A DNA stretch of 6,097 nucleotides from Acidobacteriaceae bacterium (GCA_019245255.1 JAFARV010000634.1:1-6097); one strand, 5' to 3'. Positions 1-6,097 are shown, counted from the stretch's first letter. A program made the numbers and translations. The notes: a model not told the origin generated them from the sequence alone.

Positions 1-1
1 G

Positions 2-421
2 CGTCTGGCAATTGTTGAGAAAGTGTATGCGCCACTTGCAGGCACACCAGTTCCGTCGTTCTTTGCGGCGCAGGAGTGTAACGTCACAGCGCAACCGCTC
101 GGAGACGATGACGCTCTCGTCATGCGTGCTCTCATTCCGGACAATCCTTCTCACGATTTTGCGGTGAATACGATGACCTATGCGCCAGGCGCTTCGCTCA
201 GCATGGTTGAAATCCACGTCATGGAGCACGGGCTGCTGATGCTTGAAGGAGGCGGTATCTATCGCTTAAGCGACCGTTGGTATCCGGTTTTCGCAGGCGA
301 TTTCATTTGGATGGCACCTTATTGTCCGCAGTGGTTTGGAGCGATCGGAAAGACGCCCGCGAAATACCTCATCTACAAAGACTGGAACCGGCATCCCATA
401 CCCGCCATAAGCGGCAAGTAA
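2..421 (+). CDS. allE: (S)-ureidoglycine aminohydrolase, C-terminal cupin half (5' end outside window)
   Basis: The enzyme hydrolyses (S)-2-ureidoglycine to (S)-ureidoglycolate and ammonia, in the cytoplasm for bacteria, late in allantoin degradation. The frame is open from base 2 to the TAA at 419-421, giving 139 visible residues. The GTG at 23 is internal, because the frame and family similarity continue upstream of it, so roughly half of a 260-300 residue bicupin protein is missing. The visible part is the second cupin domain. Its metal-binding set is complete: Glu70, His72 and His76 in the segment VEIHVMEHG, and Gln110 in YCPQ (numbered from the first visible residue). The family signature YLIYKDWNR follows at 122-130. 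In the family these four residues bind Mn. The match resembles E. coli AllE (YlbA) and plant UGLYAH from memory. A ureidoglycolate amidohydrolase gene downstream on the same strand supports the assignment. The Gfo/Idh gene converges on it after 16 bases. Confidence 0.9.
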   Translation, partial: RLAIVEKVYAPLAGTPVPSFFAAQECNVTAQPLGDDDALVMRALIPDNPSHDFAVNTMTYAPGASLSMVEIHVMEHGLLMLEGGGIYRLSDRWYPVFAGDFIWMAPYCPQWFGAIGKTPAKYLIYKDWNRHPIPAISGK

Positions 422-437
422 CTCGAAGCGTTGGCAT

Positions 438-1556
438 TCAACTCTTCTTCGCCTTCAACCATTCGTCAACCGGCTTCGTGGCTGTTGGTTTGTAAGGCAT
501 CTCGATCTTGCGCCCAGCCCCGGCCGAAGCATATCCGGCATAAAGCGCTTCTATAACAACGCGTCCATCTTCGCCACTAGCTTGGAGCGTTTCTTTGCCA
601 CGCACGACACGCGCGAAATGCCGCATCTCTTGCGGAATGCCATAGTTCCAATGCTCTTCAAACACGGGATAGCTCCAGCCAACTGTGGTTGGAGCTTTCT
701 CTACCGCATAGCCGAACCCATATTCGCTGTAAGTGGGAAGCGCGTTGCCCATGTGGAGGTCGGCATAAGTGACGCCGCCTTCGCCATAGATCTCAGTTTT
801 GTCGAACATACCGCCGCGCTTCGTCCAACTGCACTCGACCATACCTAGTGCGGCGTTCTCAAACTCCAAAATGCAAATGGCCTCATCATCGCCTTCGGTT
901 TTGCCGGCGTGAACGTACGTACCCAACTGCGCGTATACGCTCTTGACCTTTTGACGGCCGAGGAACCAGTAGCAGAACGCGATGCCATGGCAGCCAAGAT
1001 CCATCAGTGCGCCACCGCCGGCCTGTTCCATGTCCCAGAACCACGAACTATGCGGACCGAAGTGCTTCTCGCTTTGTTTGACAAGATGAATTTTCCCGAA
1101 GCCTCCCTGCTCAGCCATTTCTTTGGCCTTGACATACTTCGGCGTAAAAAACAGCTCCTCGGCATAGCCGAGCATCACGCCTTGGCGCTTGCAGGTGTCG
1201 ATCATTTCGTCGGCTTCCGGCAGCGTCATGCATAACGGCTTCTCGCAAACCACATGTTTGCCGGCCTTTGCGATATCGATGGTCATTTGCGCATGCAGGC
1301 GGTTCGGCGCAGTGATCGTCACCATTTCGATATCGGGTTCCTTCAACATCTCGCGATAATCCAGGAAGACACGAGGTATCGAGTACTTCTGCGCGAGTCT
1401 CTCGGCATTGCCCGGAGTCGGCGAAGCGATTGCAACCACCTCCGCCTCTTCGGGCATTAGCTGAAAAGAAACTGCGTGGATGTCCGCCTCGAATTTCGAG
1501 CCAATAATTCCTACTTTTACTTTTTCCTTGTTGTTTCGCAATTGTCGTCGATCCAT
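438..1556 (-). CDS. Gfo/Idh/MocA-family NAD(P)-dependent oxidoreductase
   Basis: This is a 372-residue dehydrogenase of the family that oxidises or reduces sugars, inositols and related polyols with NAD(P). The N-terminal Rossmann fold shows the dinucleotide loop VGIIGSKFEADIH at about 15-27. The catalytic Lys is in CEKPL (Lys106). The C-terminal Gfo/Idh domain carries the DLGCH motif (Asp186, His190), which supplies active-site residues in relatives. No signal peptide or Tat motif is seen, so it should be cytoplasmic. The frame opens 29 codons upstream at 1643, but that extension is low-complexity, unlike family N-termini, and would overlap the divergent gene, so I chose the ATG at 1556. AAAGG directly abuts this ATG, too close for a normal ribosome binding site, which may mean a leaderless or very short leader transcript. 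The substrate cannot be read from sequence. The divergent DUF1080 neighbour suggests glucoside 3-dehydrogenase-like chemistry, which is inference. Confidence 0.88.
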   Translation of the reverse strand: MDRRQLRNNKEKVKVGIIGSKFEADIHAVSFQLMPEEAEVVAIASPTPGNAERLAQKYSIPRVFLDYREMLKEPDIEMVTITAPNRLHAQMTIDIAKAGKHVVCEKPLCMTLPEADEMIDTCKRQGVMLGYAEELFFTPKYVKAKEMAEQGGFGKIHLVKQSEKHFGPHSSWFWDMEQAGGGALMDLGCHGIAFCYWFLGRQKVKSVYAQLGTYVHAGKTEGDDEAICILEFENAALGMVECSWTKRGGMFDKTEIYGEGGVTYADLHMGNALPTYSEYGFGYAVEKAPTTVGWSYPVFEEHWNYGIPQEMRHFARVVRGKETLQASGEDGRVVIEALYAGYASAGAGRKIEMPYKPTATKPVDEWLKAKKS

Positions 1557-1627
1557 CCTTTGTGATTTATAAACGATTTGCGTTCTGGCAAGTTGTGCGT
1601 TGATTTGTGATAGCCTCCGCTTTACAT
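1557..1627. promoter_or_regulatory. Divergent intergenic region, probable back-to-back promoters
   Basis: These 71 bases separate the starts of the Gfo/Idh gene (-) and the DUF1080 gene (+), so both promoters should lie here or just inside the genes. On the - strand a TATAAA (1571-1566) sits 9 bases from the Gfo/Idh ATG. A TTGCCA (1591-1586) lies upstream of it, but the 14-base spacing is too short for a standard sigma-70 pair. On the + strand TTGCGT (1578-1583) is followed at 17 bases by a poor -10 (TGATTT, 1601-1606). No clear operator palindrome was seen. The region as a shared control site is inferred from gene orientation more than from motifs. Confidence 0.4.
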
Positions 1628-2278
1628 ATGATCTTATTCCCACGCTTAGCGATACTGGCCTTCGTGTGTAGCCTGCTCCATGCCTCCGATGTAGGCGCCT
1701 GGATCCCGCTGTTCAATGGAAAAGATCTCTCCGGATGGAAGCACGTGGGGCCCGGTAATATGACTGTCGGGAATGGTTTGATCCAAACTCACGGCGGTAT
1801 GGGGCTGCTTTATTGGGCAGGTGGGCCTATCGGAAACTCGAAGCTTCGCGTCGTGTTCAAAATGCGCGATCACAACGATAATTCAGGCGTATATATTCGC
1901 ATTCCCATAGAGCCGCGGGAACCGTGGATGCCTGTTTACTACGGCTATGAAGTACAAATCGACAACATCGCCCCAGGCGAAGACGAATATCATGTGACCG
2001 GTACTCTGTATTCGCTCACGAAGCCTCTTTCGAGACCGGGCAAGCCGGGCCCCGAGTGGAACACGATGGTCATCACCTTGGACGGTCGGCGTACGGTCAT
2101 CGAAGTCAATGGTCAAAAAGTGACGGACTACACCGAAGGTGATCAAGTTCCACCCAAGAAGCTGTGGTTTGAGCCCGAACGCGGTCCAAGGCCGACATTT
2201 GGTTTCTTTGGCCTGCAGAACCACAGCGACAAAGACATAGTGTTCTTCAAATCAGTAGAGTTGCAGCCGCTGCGGTAG
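1628..2278 (+). CDS. Secreted DUF1080 protein (3-keto-disaccharide hydrolase family)
   Basis: The 216-residue product has a Sec-type signal peptide: a short N-terminus with Arg6, then the hydrophobic stretch LAILAFVCSLLHA (7-19), with cleavage probably near residue 20-24. Cys14 does not sit in a lipobox, so it is probably soluble in the periplasm or outside the cell. The mature part is one concanavalin-like DUF1080 domain. Family marks are PLFNGKDLSGWK (27-38), NSGVYIR (85-91), YEVQIDN (107-113), GTLYSL (125-130) and the terminal strand GFFGLQNHSDKDIVFF (192-207), ending in VELQPL as relatives do. Family members are annotated as acting on 3-keto glycosides, which a Gfo/Idh dehydrogenase can generate; the divergent neighbour is of that kind. 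An in-frame GTG at 1607 would add seven residues, but the ATG gives a better signal peptide start. Neither start has a good ribosome binding site. The precise substrate is unknown. Confidence 0.87.
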   Translation: MILFPRLAILAFVCSLLHASDVGAWIPLFNGKDLSGWKHVGPGNMTVGNGLIQTHGGMGLLYWAGGPIGNSKLRVVFKMRDHNDNSGVYIRIPIEPREPWMPVYYGYEVQIDNIAPGEDEYHVTGTLYSLTKPLSRPGKPGPEWNTMVITLDGRRTVIEVNGQKVTDYTEGDQVPPKKLWFEPERGPRPTFGFFGLQNHSDKDIVFFKSVELQPLR

Positions 2279-2401
2279 CGCGATCATGCGCAAAGCAACT
2301 GGAGAAAGCATCTTCGCGCGATCGATGAAAAACTAGGCCTGAATGGCAACGTGACAATCAAGCAATATTCCGCTGCGACGGCGGAGGCAGAAATCTCATG
2401 A
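2279..2401 (+). other. Open tail after the DUF1080 stop, possible remnant of a gene end
   Basis: The frame of the DUF1080 gene stays open for 40 codons after its TAG (2276-2278) and closes at TGA 2399-2401. That TGA overlaps the ATG of the next gene as ATGA. The conceptual translation looks protein-like (for example WRKHLRAIDEKLGLNGNV at residues 8-25) and lacks an ATG start; a GTG lies at 2351. ATGA overlaps are typical of translationally coupled operon genes, so this could be the last codons of a gene that once preceded the amidohydrolase gene and lost its front when the Gfo/Idh-DUF1080 pair arrived. I do not recognise the family. A 40-codon open run also arises by chance fairly often at this base composition, so the call is weak. 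Confidence 0.25.
2383..2387 (+). promoter_or_regulatory. Ribosome binding site of the ureidoglycolate amidohydrolase gene
   Basis: GGAGG lies 10 bases before the ATG at 2398. It is the clearest Shine-Dalgarno sequence in the window and supports that start codon. Confidence 0.65.
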
Positions 2402-3639
2402 CTGTTCCGGTCGATGCTGAGCGAGTTACACAGGAGTTGGAAGTTCTAGCGCAGTTTTCTGATGCGCCTGCGCCGGCGGTCACGAGAATTGTCTTCAGCT
2501 CATCGGACATGCGAGCGAGGGCTTGGTTGAAGAGCCTCTTCGTCGCCGCAGGTCTGCGCTTGAGGGAAGACGCCGTAGGAAACGTCTTCGCTCGTTGGGA
2601 GGGATCGGCGCCGCAAGCTCCGGCAGTTGCGACCGGCTCGCACATAGACGCAATTCCGAATTCCGGAGGCTACGACGGAACCGTTGGTGTCCTGGGAGGA
2701 TTGGAGGCGATTCGAGCGCTCCAACGCTCGGCTTTCCAACCCCGGCGCTCGATTGAACTGATTGTTTTTACTTCGGAGGAGCCGACGCGCTTCGCCATCG
2801 GATGCCTGGGCAGCCGGTTACTTTCAGGAACACTCTCGCCCGAGAAAGCCGCGCCCCTCAAAGACCGTGAGGGGAAAACACTCGATGAAATCAGGCAGCA
2901 AGCGGGATTCAGTGGGGCTCTCGACGAAGTCCGCCTTCCTGCGGGAGCCTATCGTTCGTTTATCGAACTTCACATTGAGCAGGGGCCGGTATTAGAGCAG
3001 ACCAGTATCGGAATTGGCGTCGTCACGGACATCGCGGCACCCGCCAGTTTACGAGTGACAATACGCGGGGAGGGCGGACATGCGGGAGCGGTGCTGATGC
3101 CGGATCGTCGGGATGCATTGCTTGGAGCCGCCGAGATTGCGCTGGCTGTGGAATCTGCAGCTTTGACTACGGGAGTTCGCGACAGCGTCGCCACAACAGG
3201 TGTGTGCGATGTGTATCCGGGCGCGGTAAACAGTATTCCGAGTCAGGTCAAGTTGGAAATCGACGTGCGCGATACAGACCTGGCCCGGCGAGAAACAATG
3301 GTCCGCATGATCGCCACCGCCTGTTCCGATGTGGCAGCGAAGCGTGGCCTTGAAATTACGTGCGAGGTTTTGAATGCCGATGCTCCGGCCCAATGCGATC
3401 CACTTGCCGTGGACGCGATTATTCGGGCTTGCGAGGCCGTCCGGTCCCGGTATTCACGTCTGGTCAGCCGCGCTTATCACGATGCTCTGTTCATGTCGCG
3501 AGTGGCGCCCACCGGAATGATCTTCATTCCATGCCGGCGTGGAGTCAGCCACAGACCCGATGAATACGCATCGCCGGAGGACATCTCACGCGGTGTTTCT
3601 GTCCTCGCTCATACCCTGGCGGACTTGTCGAATCAGTAG
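2398..3639 (+). CDS. Ureidoglycolate amidohydrolase (M20/AllC-like family)
   Basis: The 413-residue dinuclear-metal amidohydrolase is predicted to hydrolyse (S)-ureidoglycolate to glyoxylate, CO2 and two ammonia, the last step of ureide breakdown. Metal-site residues of the allantoate amidohydrolase/carbamoylase family are present: His82 and Asp84 in TGSHIDAIP, Asp93 in YDG, Glu127-Glu128 in FTSEEPTRF, His192 in ELHIEQGP and His385 in SHRPDEY. The small dimerisation domain runs from about 210 to 325 and holds GEGGHAGAVLMPDRRDA with His228, then NSIP (278-281) and DVRD (289-292). SRAYHDALFM (357-366), with Tyr360 before His361, and GMIFIPCRRG (373-382) resemble plant ureidoglycolate amidohydrolase as I recall it; allantoate amidohydrolases usually have Gly before that His. 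The ureidoglycine aminohydrolase upstream would supply the substrate. Allantoate amidohydrolase or N-carbamoyl amino acid hydrolase are the alternatives. The ATG is supported by GGAGG. The length is normal and no defect is seen. Confidence 0.86.
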   Translation: MTVPVDAERVTQELEVLAQFSDAPAPAVTRIVFSSSDMRARAWLKSLFVAAGLRLREDAVGNVFARWEGSAPQAPAVATGSHIDAIPNSGGYDGTVGVLGGLEAIRALQRSAFQPRRSIELIVFTSEEPTRFAIGCLGSRLLSGTLSPEKAAPLKDREGKTLDEIRQQAGFSGALDEVRLPAGAYRSFIELHIEQGPVLEQTSIGIGVVTDIAAPASLRVTIRGEGGHAGAVLMPDRRDALLGAAEIALAVESAALTTGVRDSVATTGVCDVYPGAVNSIPSQVKLEIDVRDTDLARRETMVRMIATACSDVAAKRGLEITCEVLNADAPAQCDPLAVDAIIRACEAVRSRYSRLVSRAYHDALFMSRVAPTGMIFIPCRRGVSHRPDEYASPEDISRGVSVLAHTLADLSNQ

Positions 3640-3672
3640 TTCCGTTCACGGTCGCGAGTGTAGAGTAGGTGA

Positions 3673-5883
3673 ATGGACACCCGCCTCGTAGGAACGGCCG
3701 TTCCTCGCAAAGAGGCGGCCTCCAAGGTTACGGGCACTGCCGAGTACGTAGACGATCTCGCCCTTCCGGGCATGTTGCACGGCGTGACGGTAAGAAGCTC
3801 GATACCGCGAGGATTGATTCGAGGGATTCGATTTGGCACTGGAATTCCGTGGGACGAGGTCGTCATCGTTCGCGCCAGCGATATCCTGGGCAAGAACTCC
3901 GTTTCACTGATCGTCGACGATCAGCCCTATCTCGCAGAGACTGTCGTCAACCATCCTGAGGAACCTATTCTGCTGCTCGCGCACGAAAGCAAGGAGCTGG
4001 TGCAAAGGGCTCGGGCGCAAGTCACAATCGATTACGAGCCGCTTCCCGCGGTTTTCGATATGGACTCTTCGCTTTCAGGGGAAAGCATCATCTGGGGCGA
4101 TAACAACATCTTCAAGACCTACCTCGTACAGAAGGGCGACGTCGACAGCGTTTGGCAGGACGCCGACGTAATCGTTGAAGGCGAGTACTCGACCGGTGCT
4201 CAGGAGCAGCTGTACATTGAGCCGAACGGAATGCTCGCCGAGTTCGATCCGGAACATGGCGTTACGGTTCGCGGCTCCATGCAGTGTCCTTACTATGTGC
4301 ATAGGGCTCTGATGACGCTTTTCGATCTGCCGCCCGAGAGAGTACGGGTTATTCAGCAGGAGACGGGTGGTGCGTTTGGAGGCAAAGAGGAATACCCGTC
4401 GATATTGGCCGGCCACGCCGCTCTACTTGCCTGCAAGGCGCGCCGGCCGGTGAAGATGGTTTACGACCGGGAAGAAGATATGGTCGCGACCACGAAACGC
4501 CATCCATCGCGCACGCGGCACAAGACGGCGTTGTCACGTGATGGACGAATTCTCGCGATGGATATTGAGTTCATCATCGACGGAGGCGCCTATGCCACGC
4601 TGTCGGGTGTTGTCCTGTCGCGCGGAACCATCCACGCCGCCGGCCCGTACCGATGCGATCATGTGCGAGTTCGCAGCGTAGCAGTAGCGACCAACGCCCC
4701 GCCTCATGGAGCTTTTCGAGGCTTTGGTGCTCCACAGAGTTTGTTCGCGCTCGAGCGTCACATGGATAAGTTGGCGCGCGCAGTCAATCTCGATCCCGCT
4801 GACTTCCGGGCTCGCAACTTACTTTGTAAGGGAGCGACGACGGCAACCGGCCAGGAGATTAAGGATGATATCGACCTGCCTGGACTACAAAGCCGAGCGC
4901 TGCAGCTGGCTCATTACTACGAAAAGCTTCTAACATATCGGGAGTCGAACCGAAAAGGGACACATAAGAAGGGCGTAGGCTTTGCCACGTTCTTCCACGG
5001 TGCAGGCTTTACCGGCTCAGGCGAACGGCATCTACGCTCAGTTGTCAGGCTTCGAGCTGAGAGCACCGGCTGCGTAAGAGTCCTAACCTCAATGACGGAA
5101 ATGGGACAAGGAACGAACACAATCCTTGCCCAAATTGCGGCCGAGGCGCTAGGCGCACCATACGAATGCATCGATATTCGCCGGCCCGATACGGCGGAGG
5201 CCCCAAACAGCGGCCCGACAGTCGCCTCTCGTACGGCAATGGTAGTTGGCAAGTTGGTTGAGAGAGCCGCGCGGGAACTCAGAAAAAAGTTGCCTCTTTA
5301 CAGCGTGTCGAACTTTTCCGAAATCTGCCGAGGTTATACAGGCGAGCACGGGCCCGTTGAAGTAAGCGCGCGATATGAGGAGCCGCCGGGAGTCTCCTGG
5401 GATGATGACCGGTATCGGGGCGAAGCGTACGGTGCTTACTCATATGCAACTTATGTTGCCGAAGTTGATGTTGATACTCTGACCGGCGAGATTCAGGTGA
5501 CTGACTTCGTCGCCTTACAGGAAGTGGGCCGGGTTTTGAATCCGGTTCTCGCCGCCGGACAAATTGAGGGCGGCGTTGCGCAGGGCATTGGACTCGCGCT
5601 TTACGAAAAGGTGCTGTGGCACAACGGCGTGATGGCAAACAGTCAGATGACGAATTACATCATTCCTACGTCGGCGGATGTTCCGCCGATTCGTGTTTTC
5701 TTTGAGGAGATCCCTTATGCGCATGGCGCGATGGGCGCGAAAGGGATCGGCGAACTTCCTATTGACGGCCCCGCACCTGCCGTTCTGAATGCAGTTGAGA
5801 ACGCACTTGGCATCGCTTTCAACCACGTGCCGCTGCTGCCGGAAGACGTGTTGCTGGCATTAGCCTCGGAGCGGGCGGCCTGA
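3673..5883 (+). CDS. Xanthine dehydrogenase, molybdopterin-binding subunit
   Basis: The 736-residue large subunit of a three-part molybdenum hydroxylase oxidises hypoxanthine and xanthine to urate in the cytoplasm. The N-terminal aldehyde oxidase/xanthine dehydrogenase a/b hammerhead domain begins with VGTAVPRKEAASKVTGTAEY (6-25) and spans about 15-125; the Mo-cofactor-binding domain follows. Key sites are TGGAFGGKEE (231-240), GAFRGFG (346-352), TEMGQGTNT (475-483), GRVLNP (619-624), QIEGGVAQGIG (630-640) and GAKGIGELP (688-696). Glu239, Arg349 and Glu694 correspond to the substrate-binding Arg and catalytic Glu residues of bovine xanthine oxidase. All three are kept, which favours a purine substrate over an aldehyde or CO. 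The length is close to that of Bacillus PucD-type subunits. An in-frame TGA directly precedes the ATG, fixing the start; AGG is close and weak as a ribosome binding site. It follows the amidohydrolase gene by 33 bases, so is probably co-transcribed, and overlaps the iron-sulfur subunit gene by one base. Confidence 0.92.
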   Translation: MDTRLVGTAVPRKEAASKVTGTAEYVDDLALPGMLHGVTVRSSIPRGLIRGIRFGTGIPWDEVVIVRASDILGKNSVSLIVDDQPYLAETVVNHPEEPILLLAHESKELVQRARAQVTIDYEPLPAVFDMDSSLSGESIIWGDNNIFKTYLVQKGDVDSVWQDADVIVEGEYSTGAQEQLYIEPNGMLAEFDPEHGVTVRGSMQCPYYVHRALMTLFDLPPERVRVIQQETGGAFGGKEEYPSILAGHAALLACKARRPVKMVYDREEDMVATTKRHPSRTRHKTALSRDGRILAMDIEFIIDGGAYATLSGVVLSRGTIHAAGPYRCDHVRVRSVAVATNAPPHGAFRGFGAPQSLFALERHMDKLARAVNLDPADFRARNLLCKGATTATGQEIKDDIDLPGLQSRALQLAHYYEKLLTYRESNRKGTHKKGVGFATFFHGAGFTGSGERHLRSVVRLRAESTGCVRVLTSMTEMGQGTNTILAQIAAEALGAPYECIDIRRPDTAEAPNSGPTVASRTAMVVGKLVERAARELRKKLPLYSVSNFSEICRGYTGEHGPVEVSARYEEPPGVSWDDDRYRGEAYGAYSYATYVAEVDVDTLTGEIQVTDFVALQEVGRVLNPVLAAGQIEGGVAQGIGLALYEKVLWHNGVMANSQMTNYIIPTSADVPPIRVFFEEIPYAHGAMGAKGIGELPIDGPAPAVLNAVENALGIAFNHVPLLPEDVLLALASERAA

Positions 5884-6097
5884 TGCCTAAGTGTTCCGTC
5901 TCGATGATTGTCAATGGCGAGCCTCGGCAGCTCGAAGTGCATCCCATGAAGCGGCTTTTGGACGTTCTGCGTGAAGACCTTCGCCTCACAGGAACAAAAG
6001 AGGGCTGCGGAGAAGGCGAGTGCGGCGCTTGTTCAGTGATCATGAACGATCAGCTTGTGAACAGTTGCCTGATTCCTGTCCTACAGGCAGATGGCGC
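5883..6097 (+). CDS. Xanthine dehydrogenase, [2Fe-2S] iron-sulfur subunit, N-terminal part (3' end outside window)
   Basis: The ATG at 5883 shares its A with the TGA of the large-subunit gene, implying translational coupling and matched subunit supply. Seventy-one codons are visible before the window ends, out of about 150-170 usual for the family. They form the plant-type ferredoxin domain: the start SVSMIVNGEPRQLEV, then LLDVLREDLRLTGTKEGCG, and the cluster ligands in GCGEGECGACSV with a fourth Cys in NSCL. The four visible cysteines are Cys47, Cys52, Cys55 and Cys67 (Cys4 is not a ligand), in the expected C-x4-C-x2-C-x11-C spacing. The second [2Fe-2S] domain, typical of the C-terminal half, is outside the window. 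The subunit passes electrons from the molybdenum site to a FAD subunit. No FAD subunit gene is in this window. Confidence 0.93.
   Translation, partial: MPKCSVSMIVNGEPRQLEVHPMKRLLDVLREDLRLTGTKEGCGEGECGACSVIMNDQLVNSCLIPVLQADG

Noticed and set aside
23..421. GTG at 23 as the true start of a short single-cupin protein
   Set aside because: The frame is open to the window edge, no Shine-Dalgarno precedes it, and the family is a bicupin of about twice the visible length.
422..437. Terminator between the converging ureidoglycine aminohydrolase and Gfo/Idh genes
   Set aside because: The 16-base gap and its flanks contain no inverted repeat followed by a T run.
582..1460. Three + strand open frames (582-848, 909-1235, 1254-1460)
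   Set aside because: They lie antisense inside the Gfo/Idh gene, whose - strand product has clear family motifs throughout. Their translations show no recognisable domain.
1557..1643. N-terminal extension of the Gfo/Idh protein to a start at 1643
   Set aside because: The added 29 residues resemble no family N-terminus, carry no signal peptide and would overlap the start of the divergent DUF1080 gene.
2278..2291. GCGC-GATCAT-GCGC as a terminator after the DUF1080 gene; GCGCGATC also recurs at 2316-2323
   Set aside because: The stem is only four base pairs with no following T run, and an 8-base repeat is within chance.
4075..5826. Long - strand open frames inside the xanthine dehydrogenase gene (4075-4416, 4917-5252, 5279-5638, 5515-5826)
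   Set aside because: All are antisense shadows of a well-supported coding sequence with no domain of their own.
1..6097. CRISPR array, transposase, tRNA or integrase attachment site marking an island
   Set aside because: No regularly spaced repeats, mobile-element proteins, tRNA-like cloverleaf or obvious terminal repeats were seen.

Overview
The window is a slice of a bacterial purine/ureide degradation locus with a two-gene sugar-oxidation module lodged inside it. The mid-range GC, a secreted DUF1080 protein next to a Gfo/Idh oxidoreductase, and a multi-subunit bacterial-type xanthine dehydrogenase together suggest a free-living Gram-negative bacterium. Acidobacteriota or a similar soil lineage is my best guess, but nothing in the window (no rRNA, no marker gene) proves it.

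Layout, left to right. (1) The 3' half of a (S)-ureidoglycine aminohydrolase gene on + runs in from the left edge and ends at 421. (2) A complete Gfo/Idh/MocA-family NAD(P)-dependent oxidoreductase lies on - (438-1556), convergent with the first gene across a 16-base gap. (3) A 71-base divergent spacer (1557-1627) probably holds the start signals for both flanking genes. (4) A secreted DUF1080 (3-keto-disaccharide hydrolase fold) protein lies on + (1628-2278). (5) A 119-base interval stays open in the same frame as the DUF1080 gene after its stop and ends in a TGA that overlaps the next ATG. (6) A complete M20-family amidohydrolase on + (2398-3639) strongly resembles ureidoglycolate amidohydrolase. 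(7) The molybdopterin-binding subunit of xanthine dehydrogenase lies on + (3673-5883). (8) The first 71 codons of its [2Fe-2S] subunit overlap gene 7 by one base and run off the right edge.

How the genes work together. Xanthine dehydrogenase feeds hypoxanthine/xanthine into urate. Intermediate steps not in this window would lead to allantoin and allantoate. The ureidoglycine aminohydrolase converts ureidoglycine to ureidoglycolate with release of ammonia, and the ureidoglycolate amidohydrolase hydrolyses that to glyoxylate, CO2 and two ammonia. This is the fully hydrolytic, plant-like end of the ureide pathway, which releases all purine nitrogen as ammonium. The Gfo/Idh-DUF1080 pair belongs to a different theme, oxidation of glycosides to 3-keto sugars and their cleavage. 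It breaks the collinear + strand order, so it is either an insertion or a functional link between glycoside and purine use.

No RNA gene, CRISPR array, transposase, long repeat or convincing terminator was seen. No stretch above 300 bases lacks a gene.
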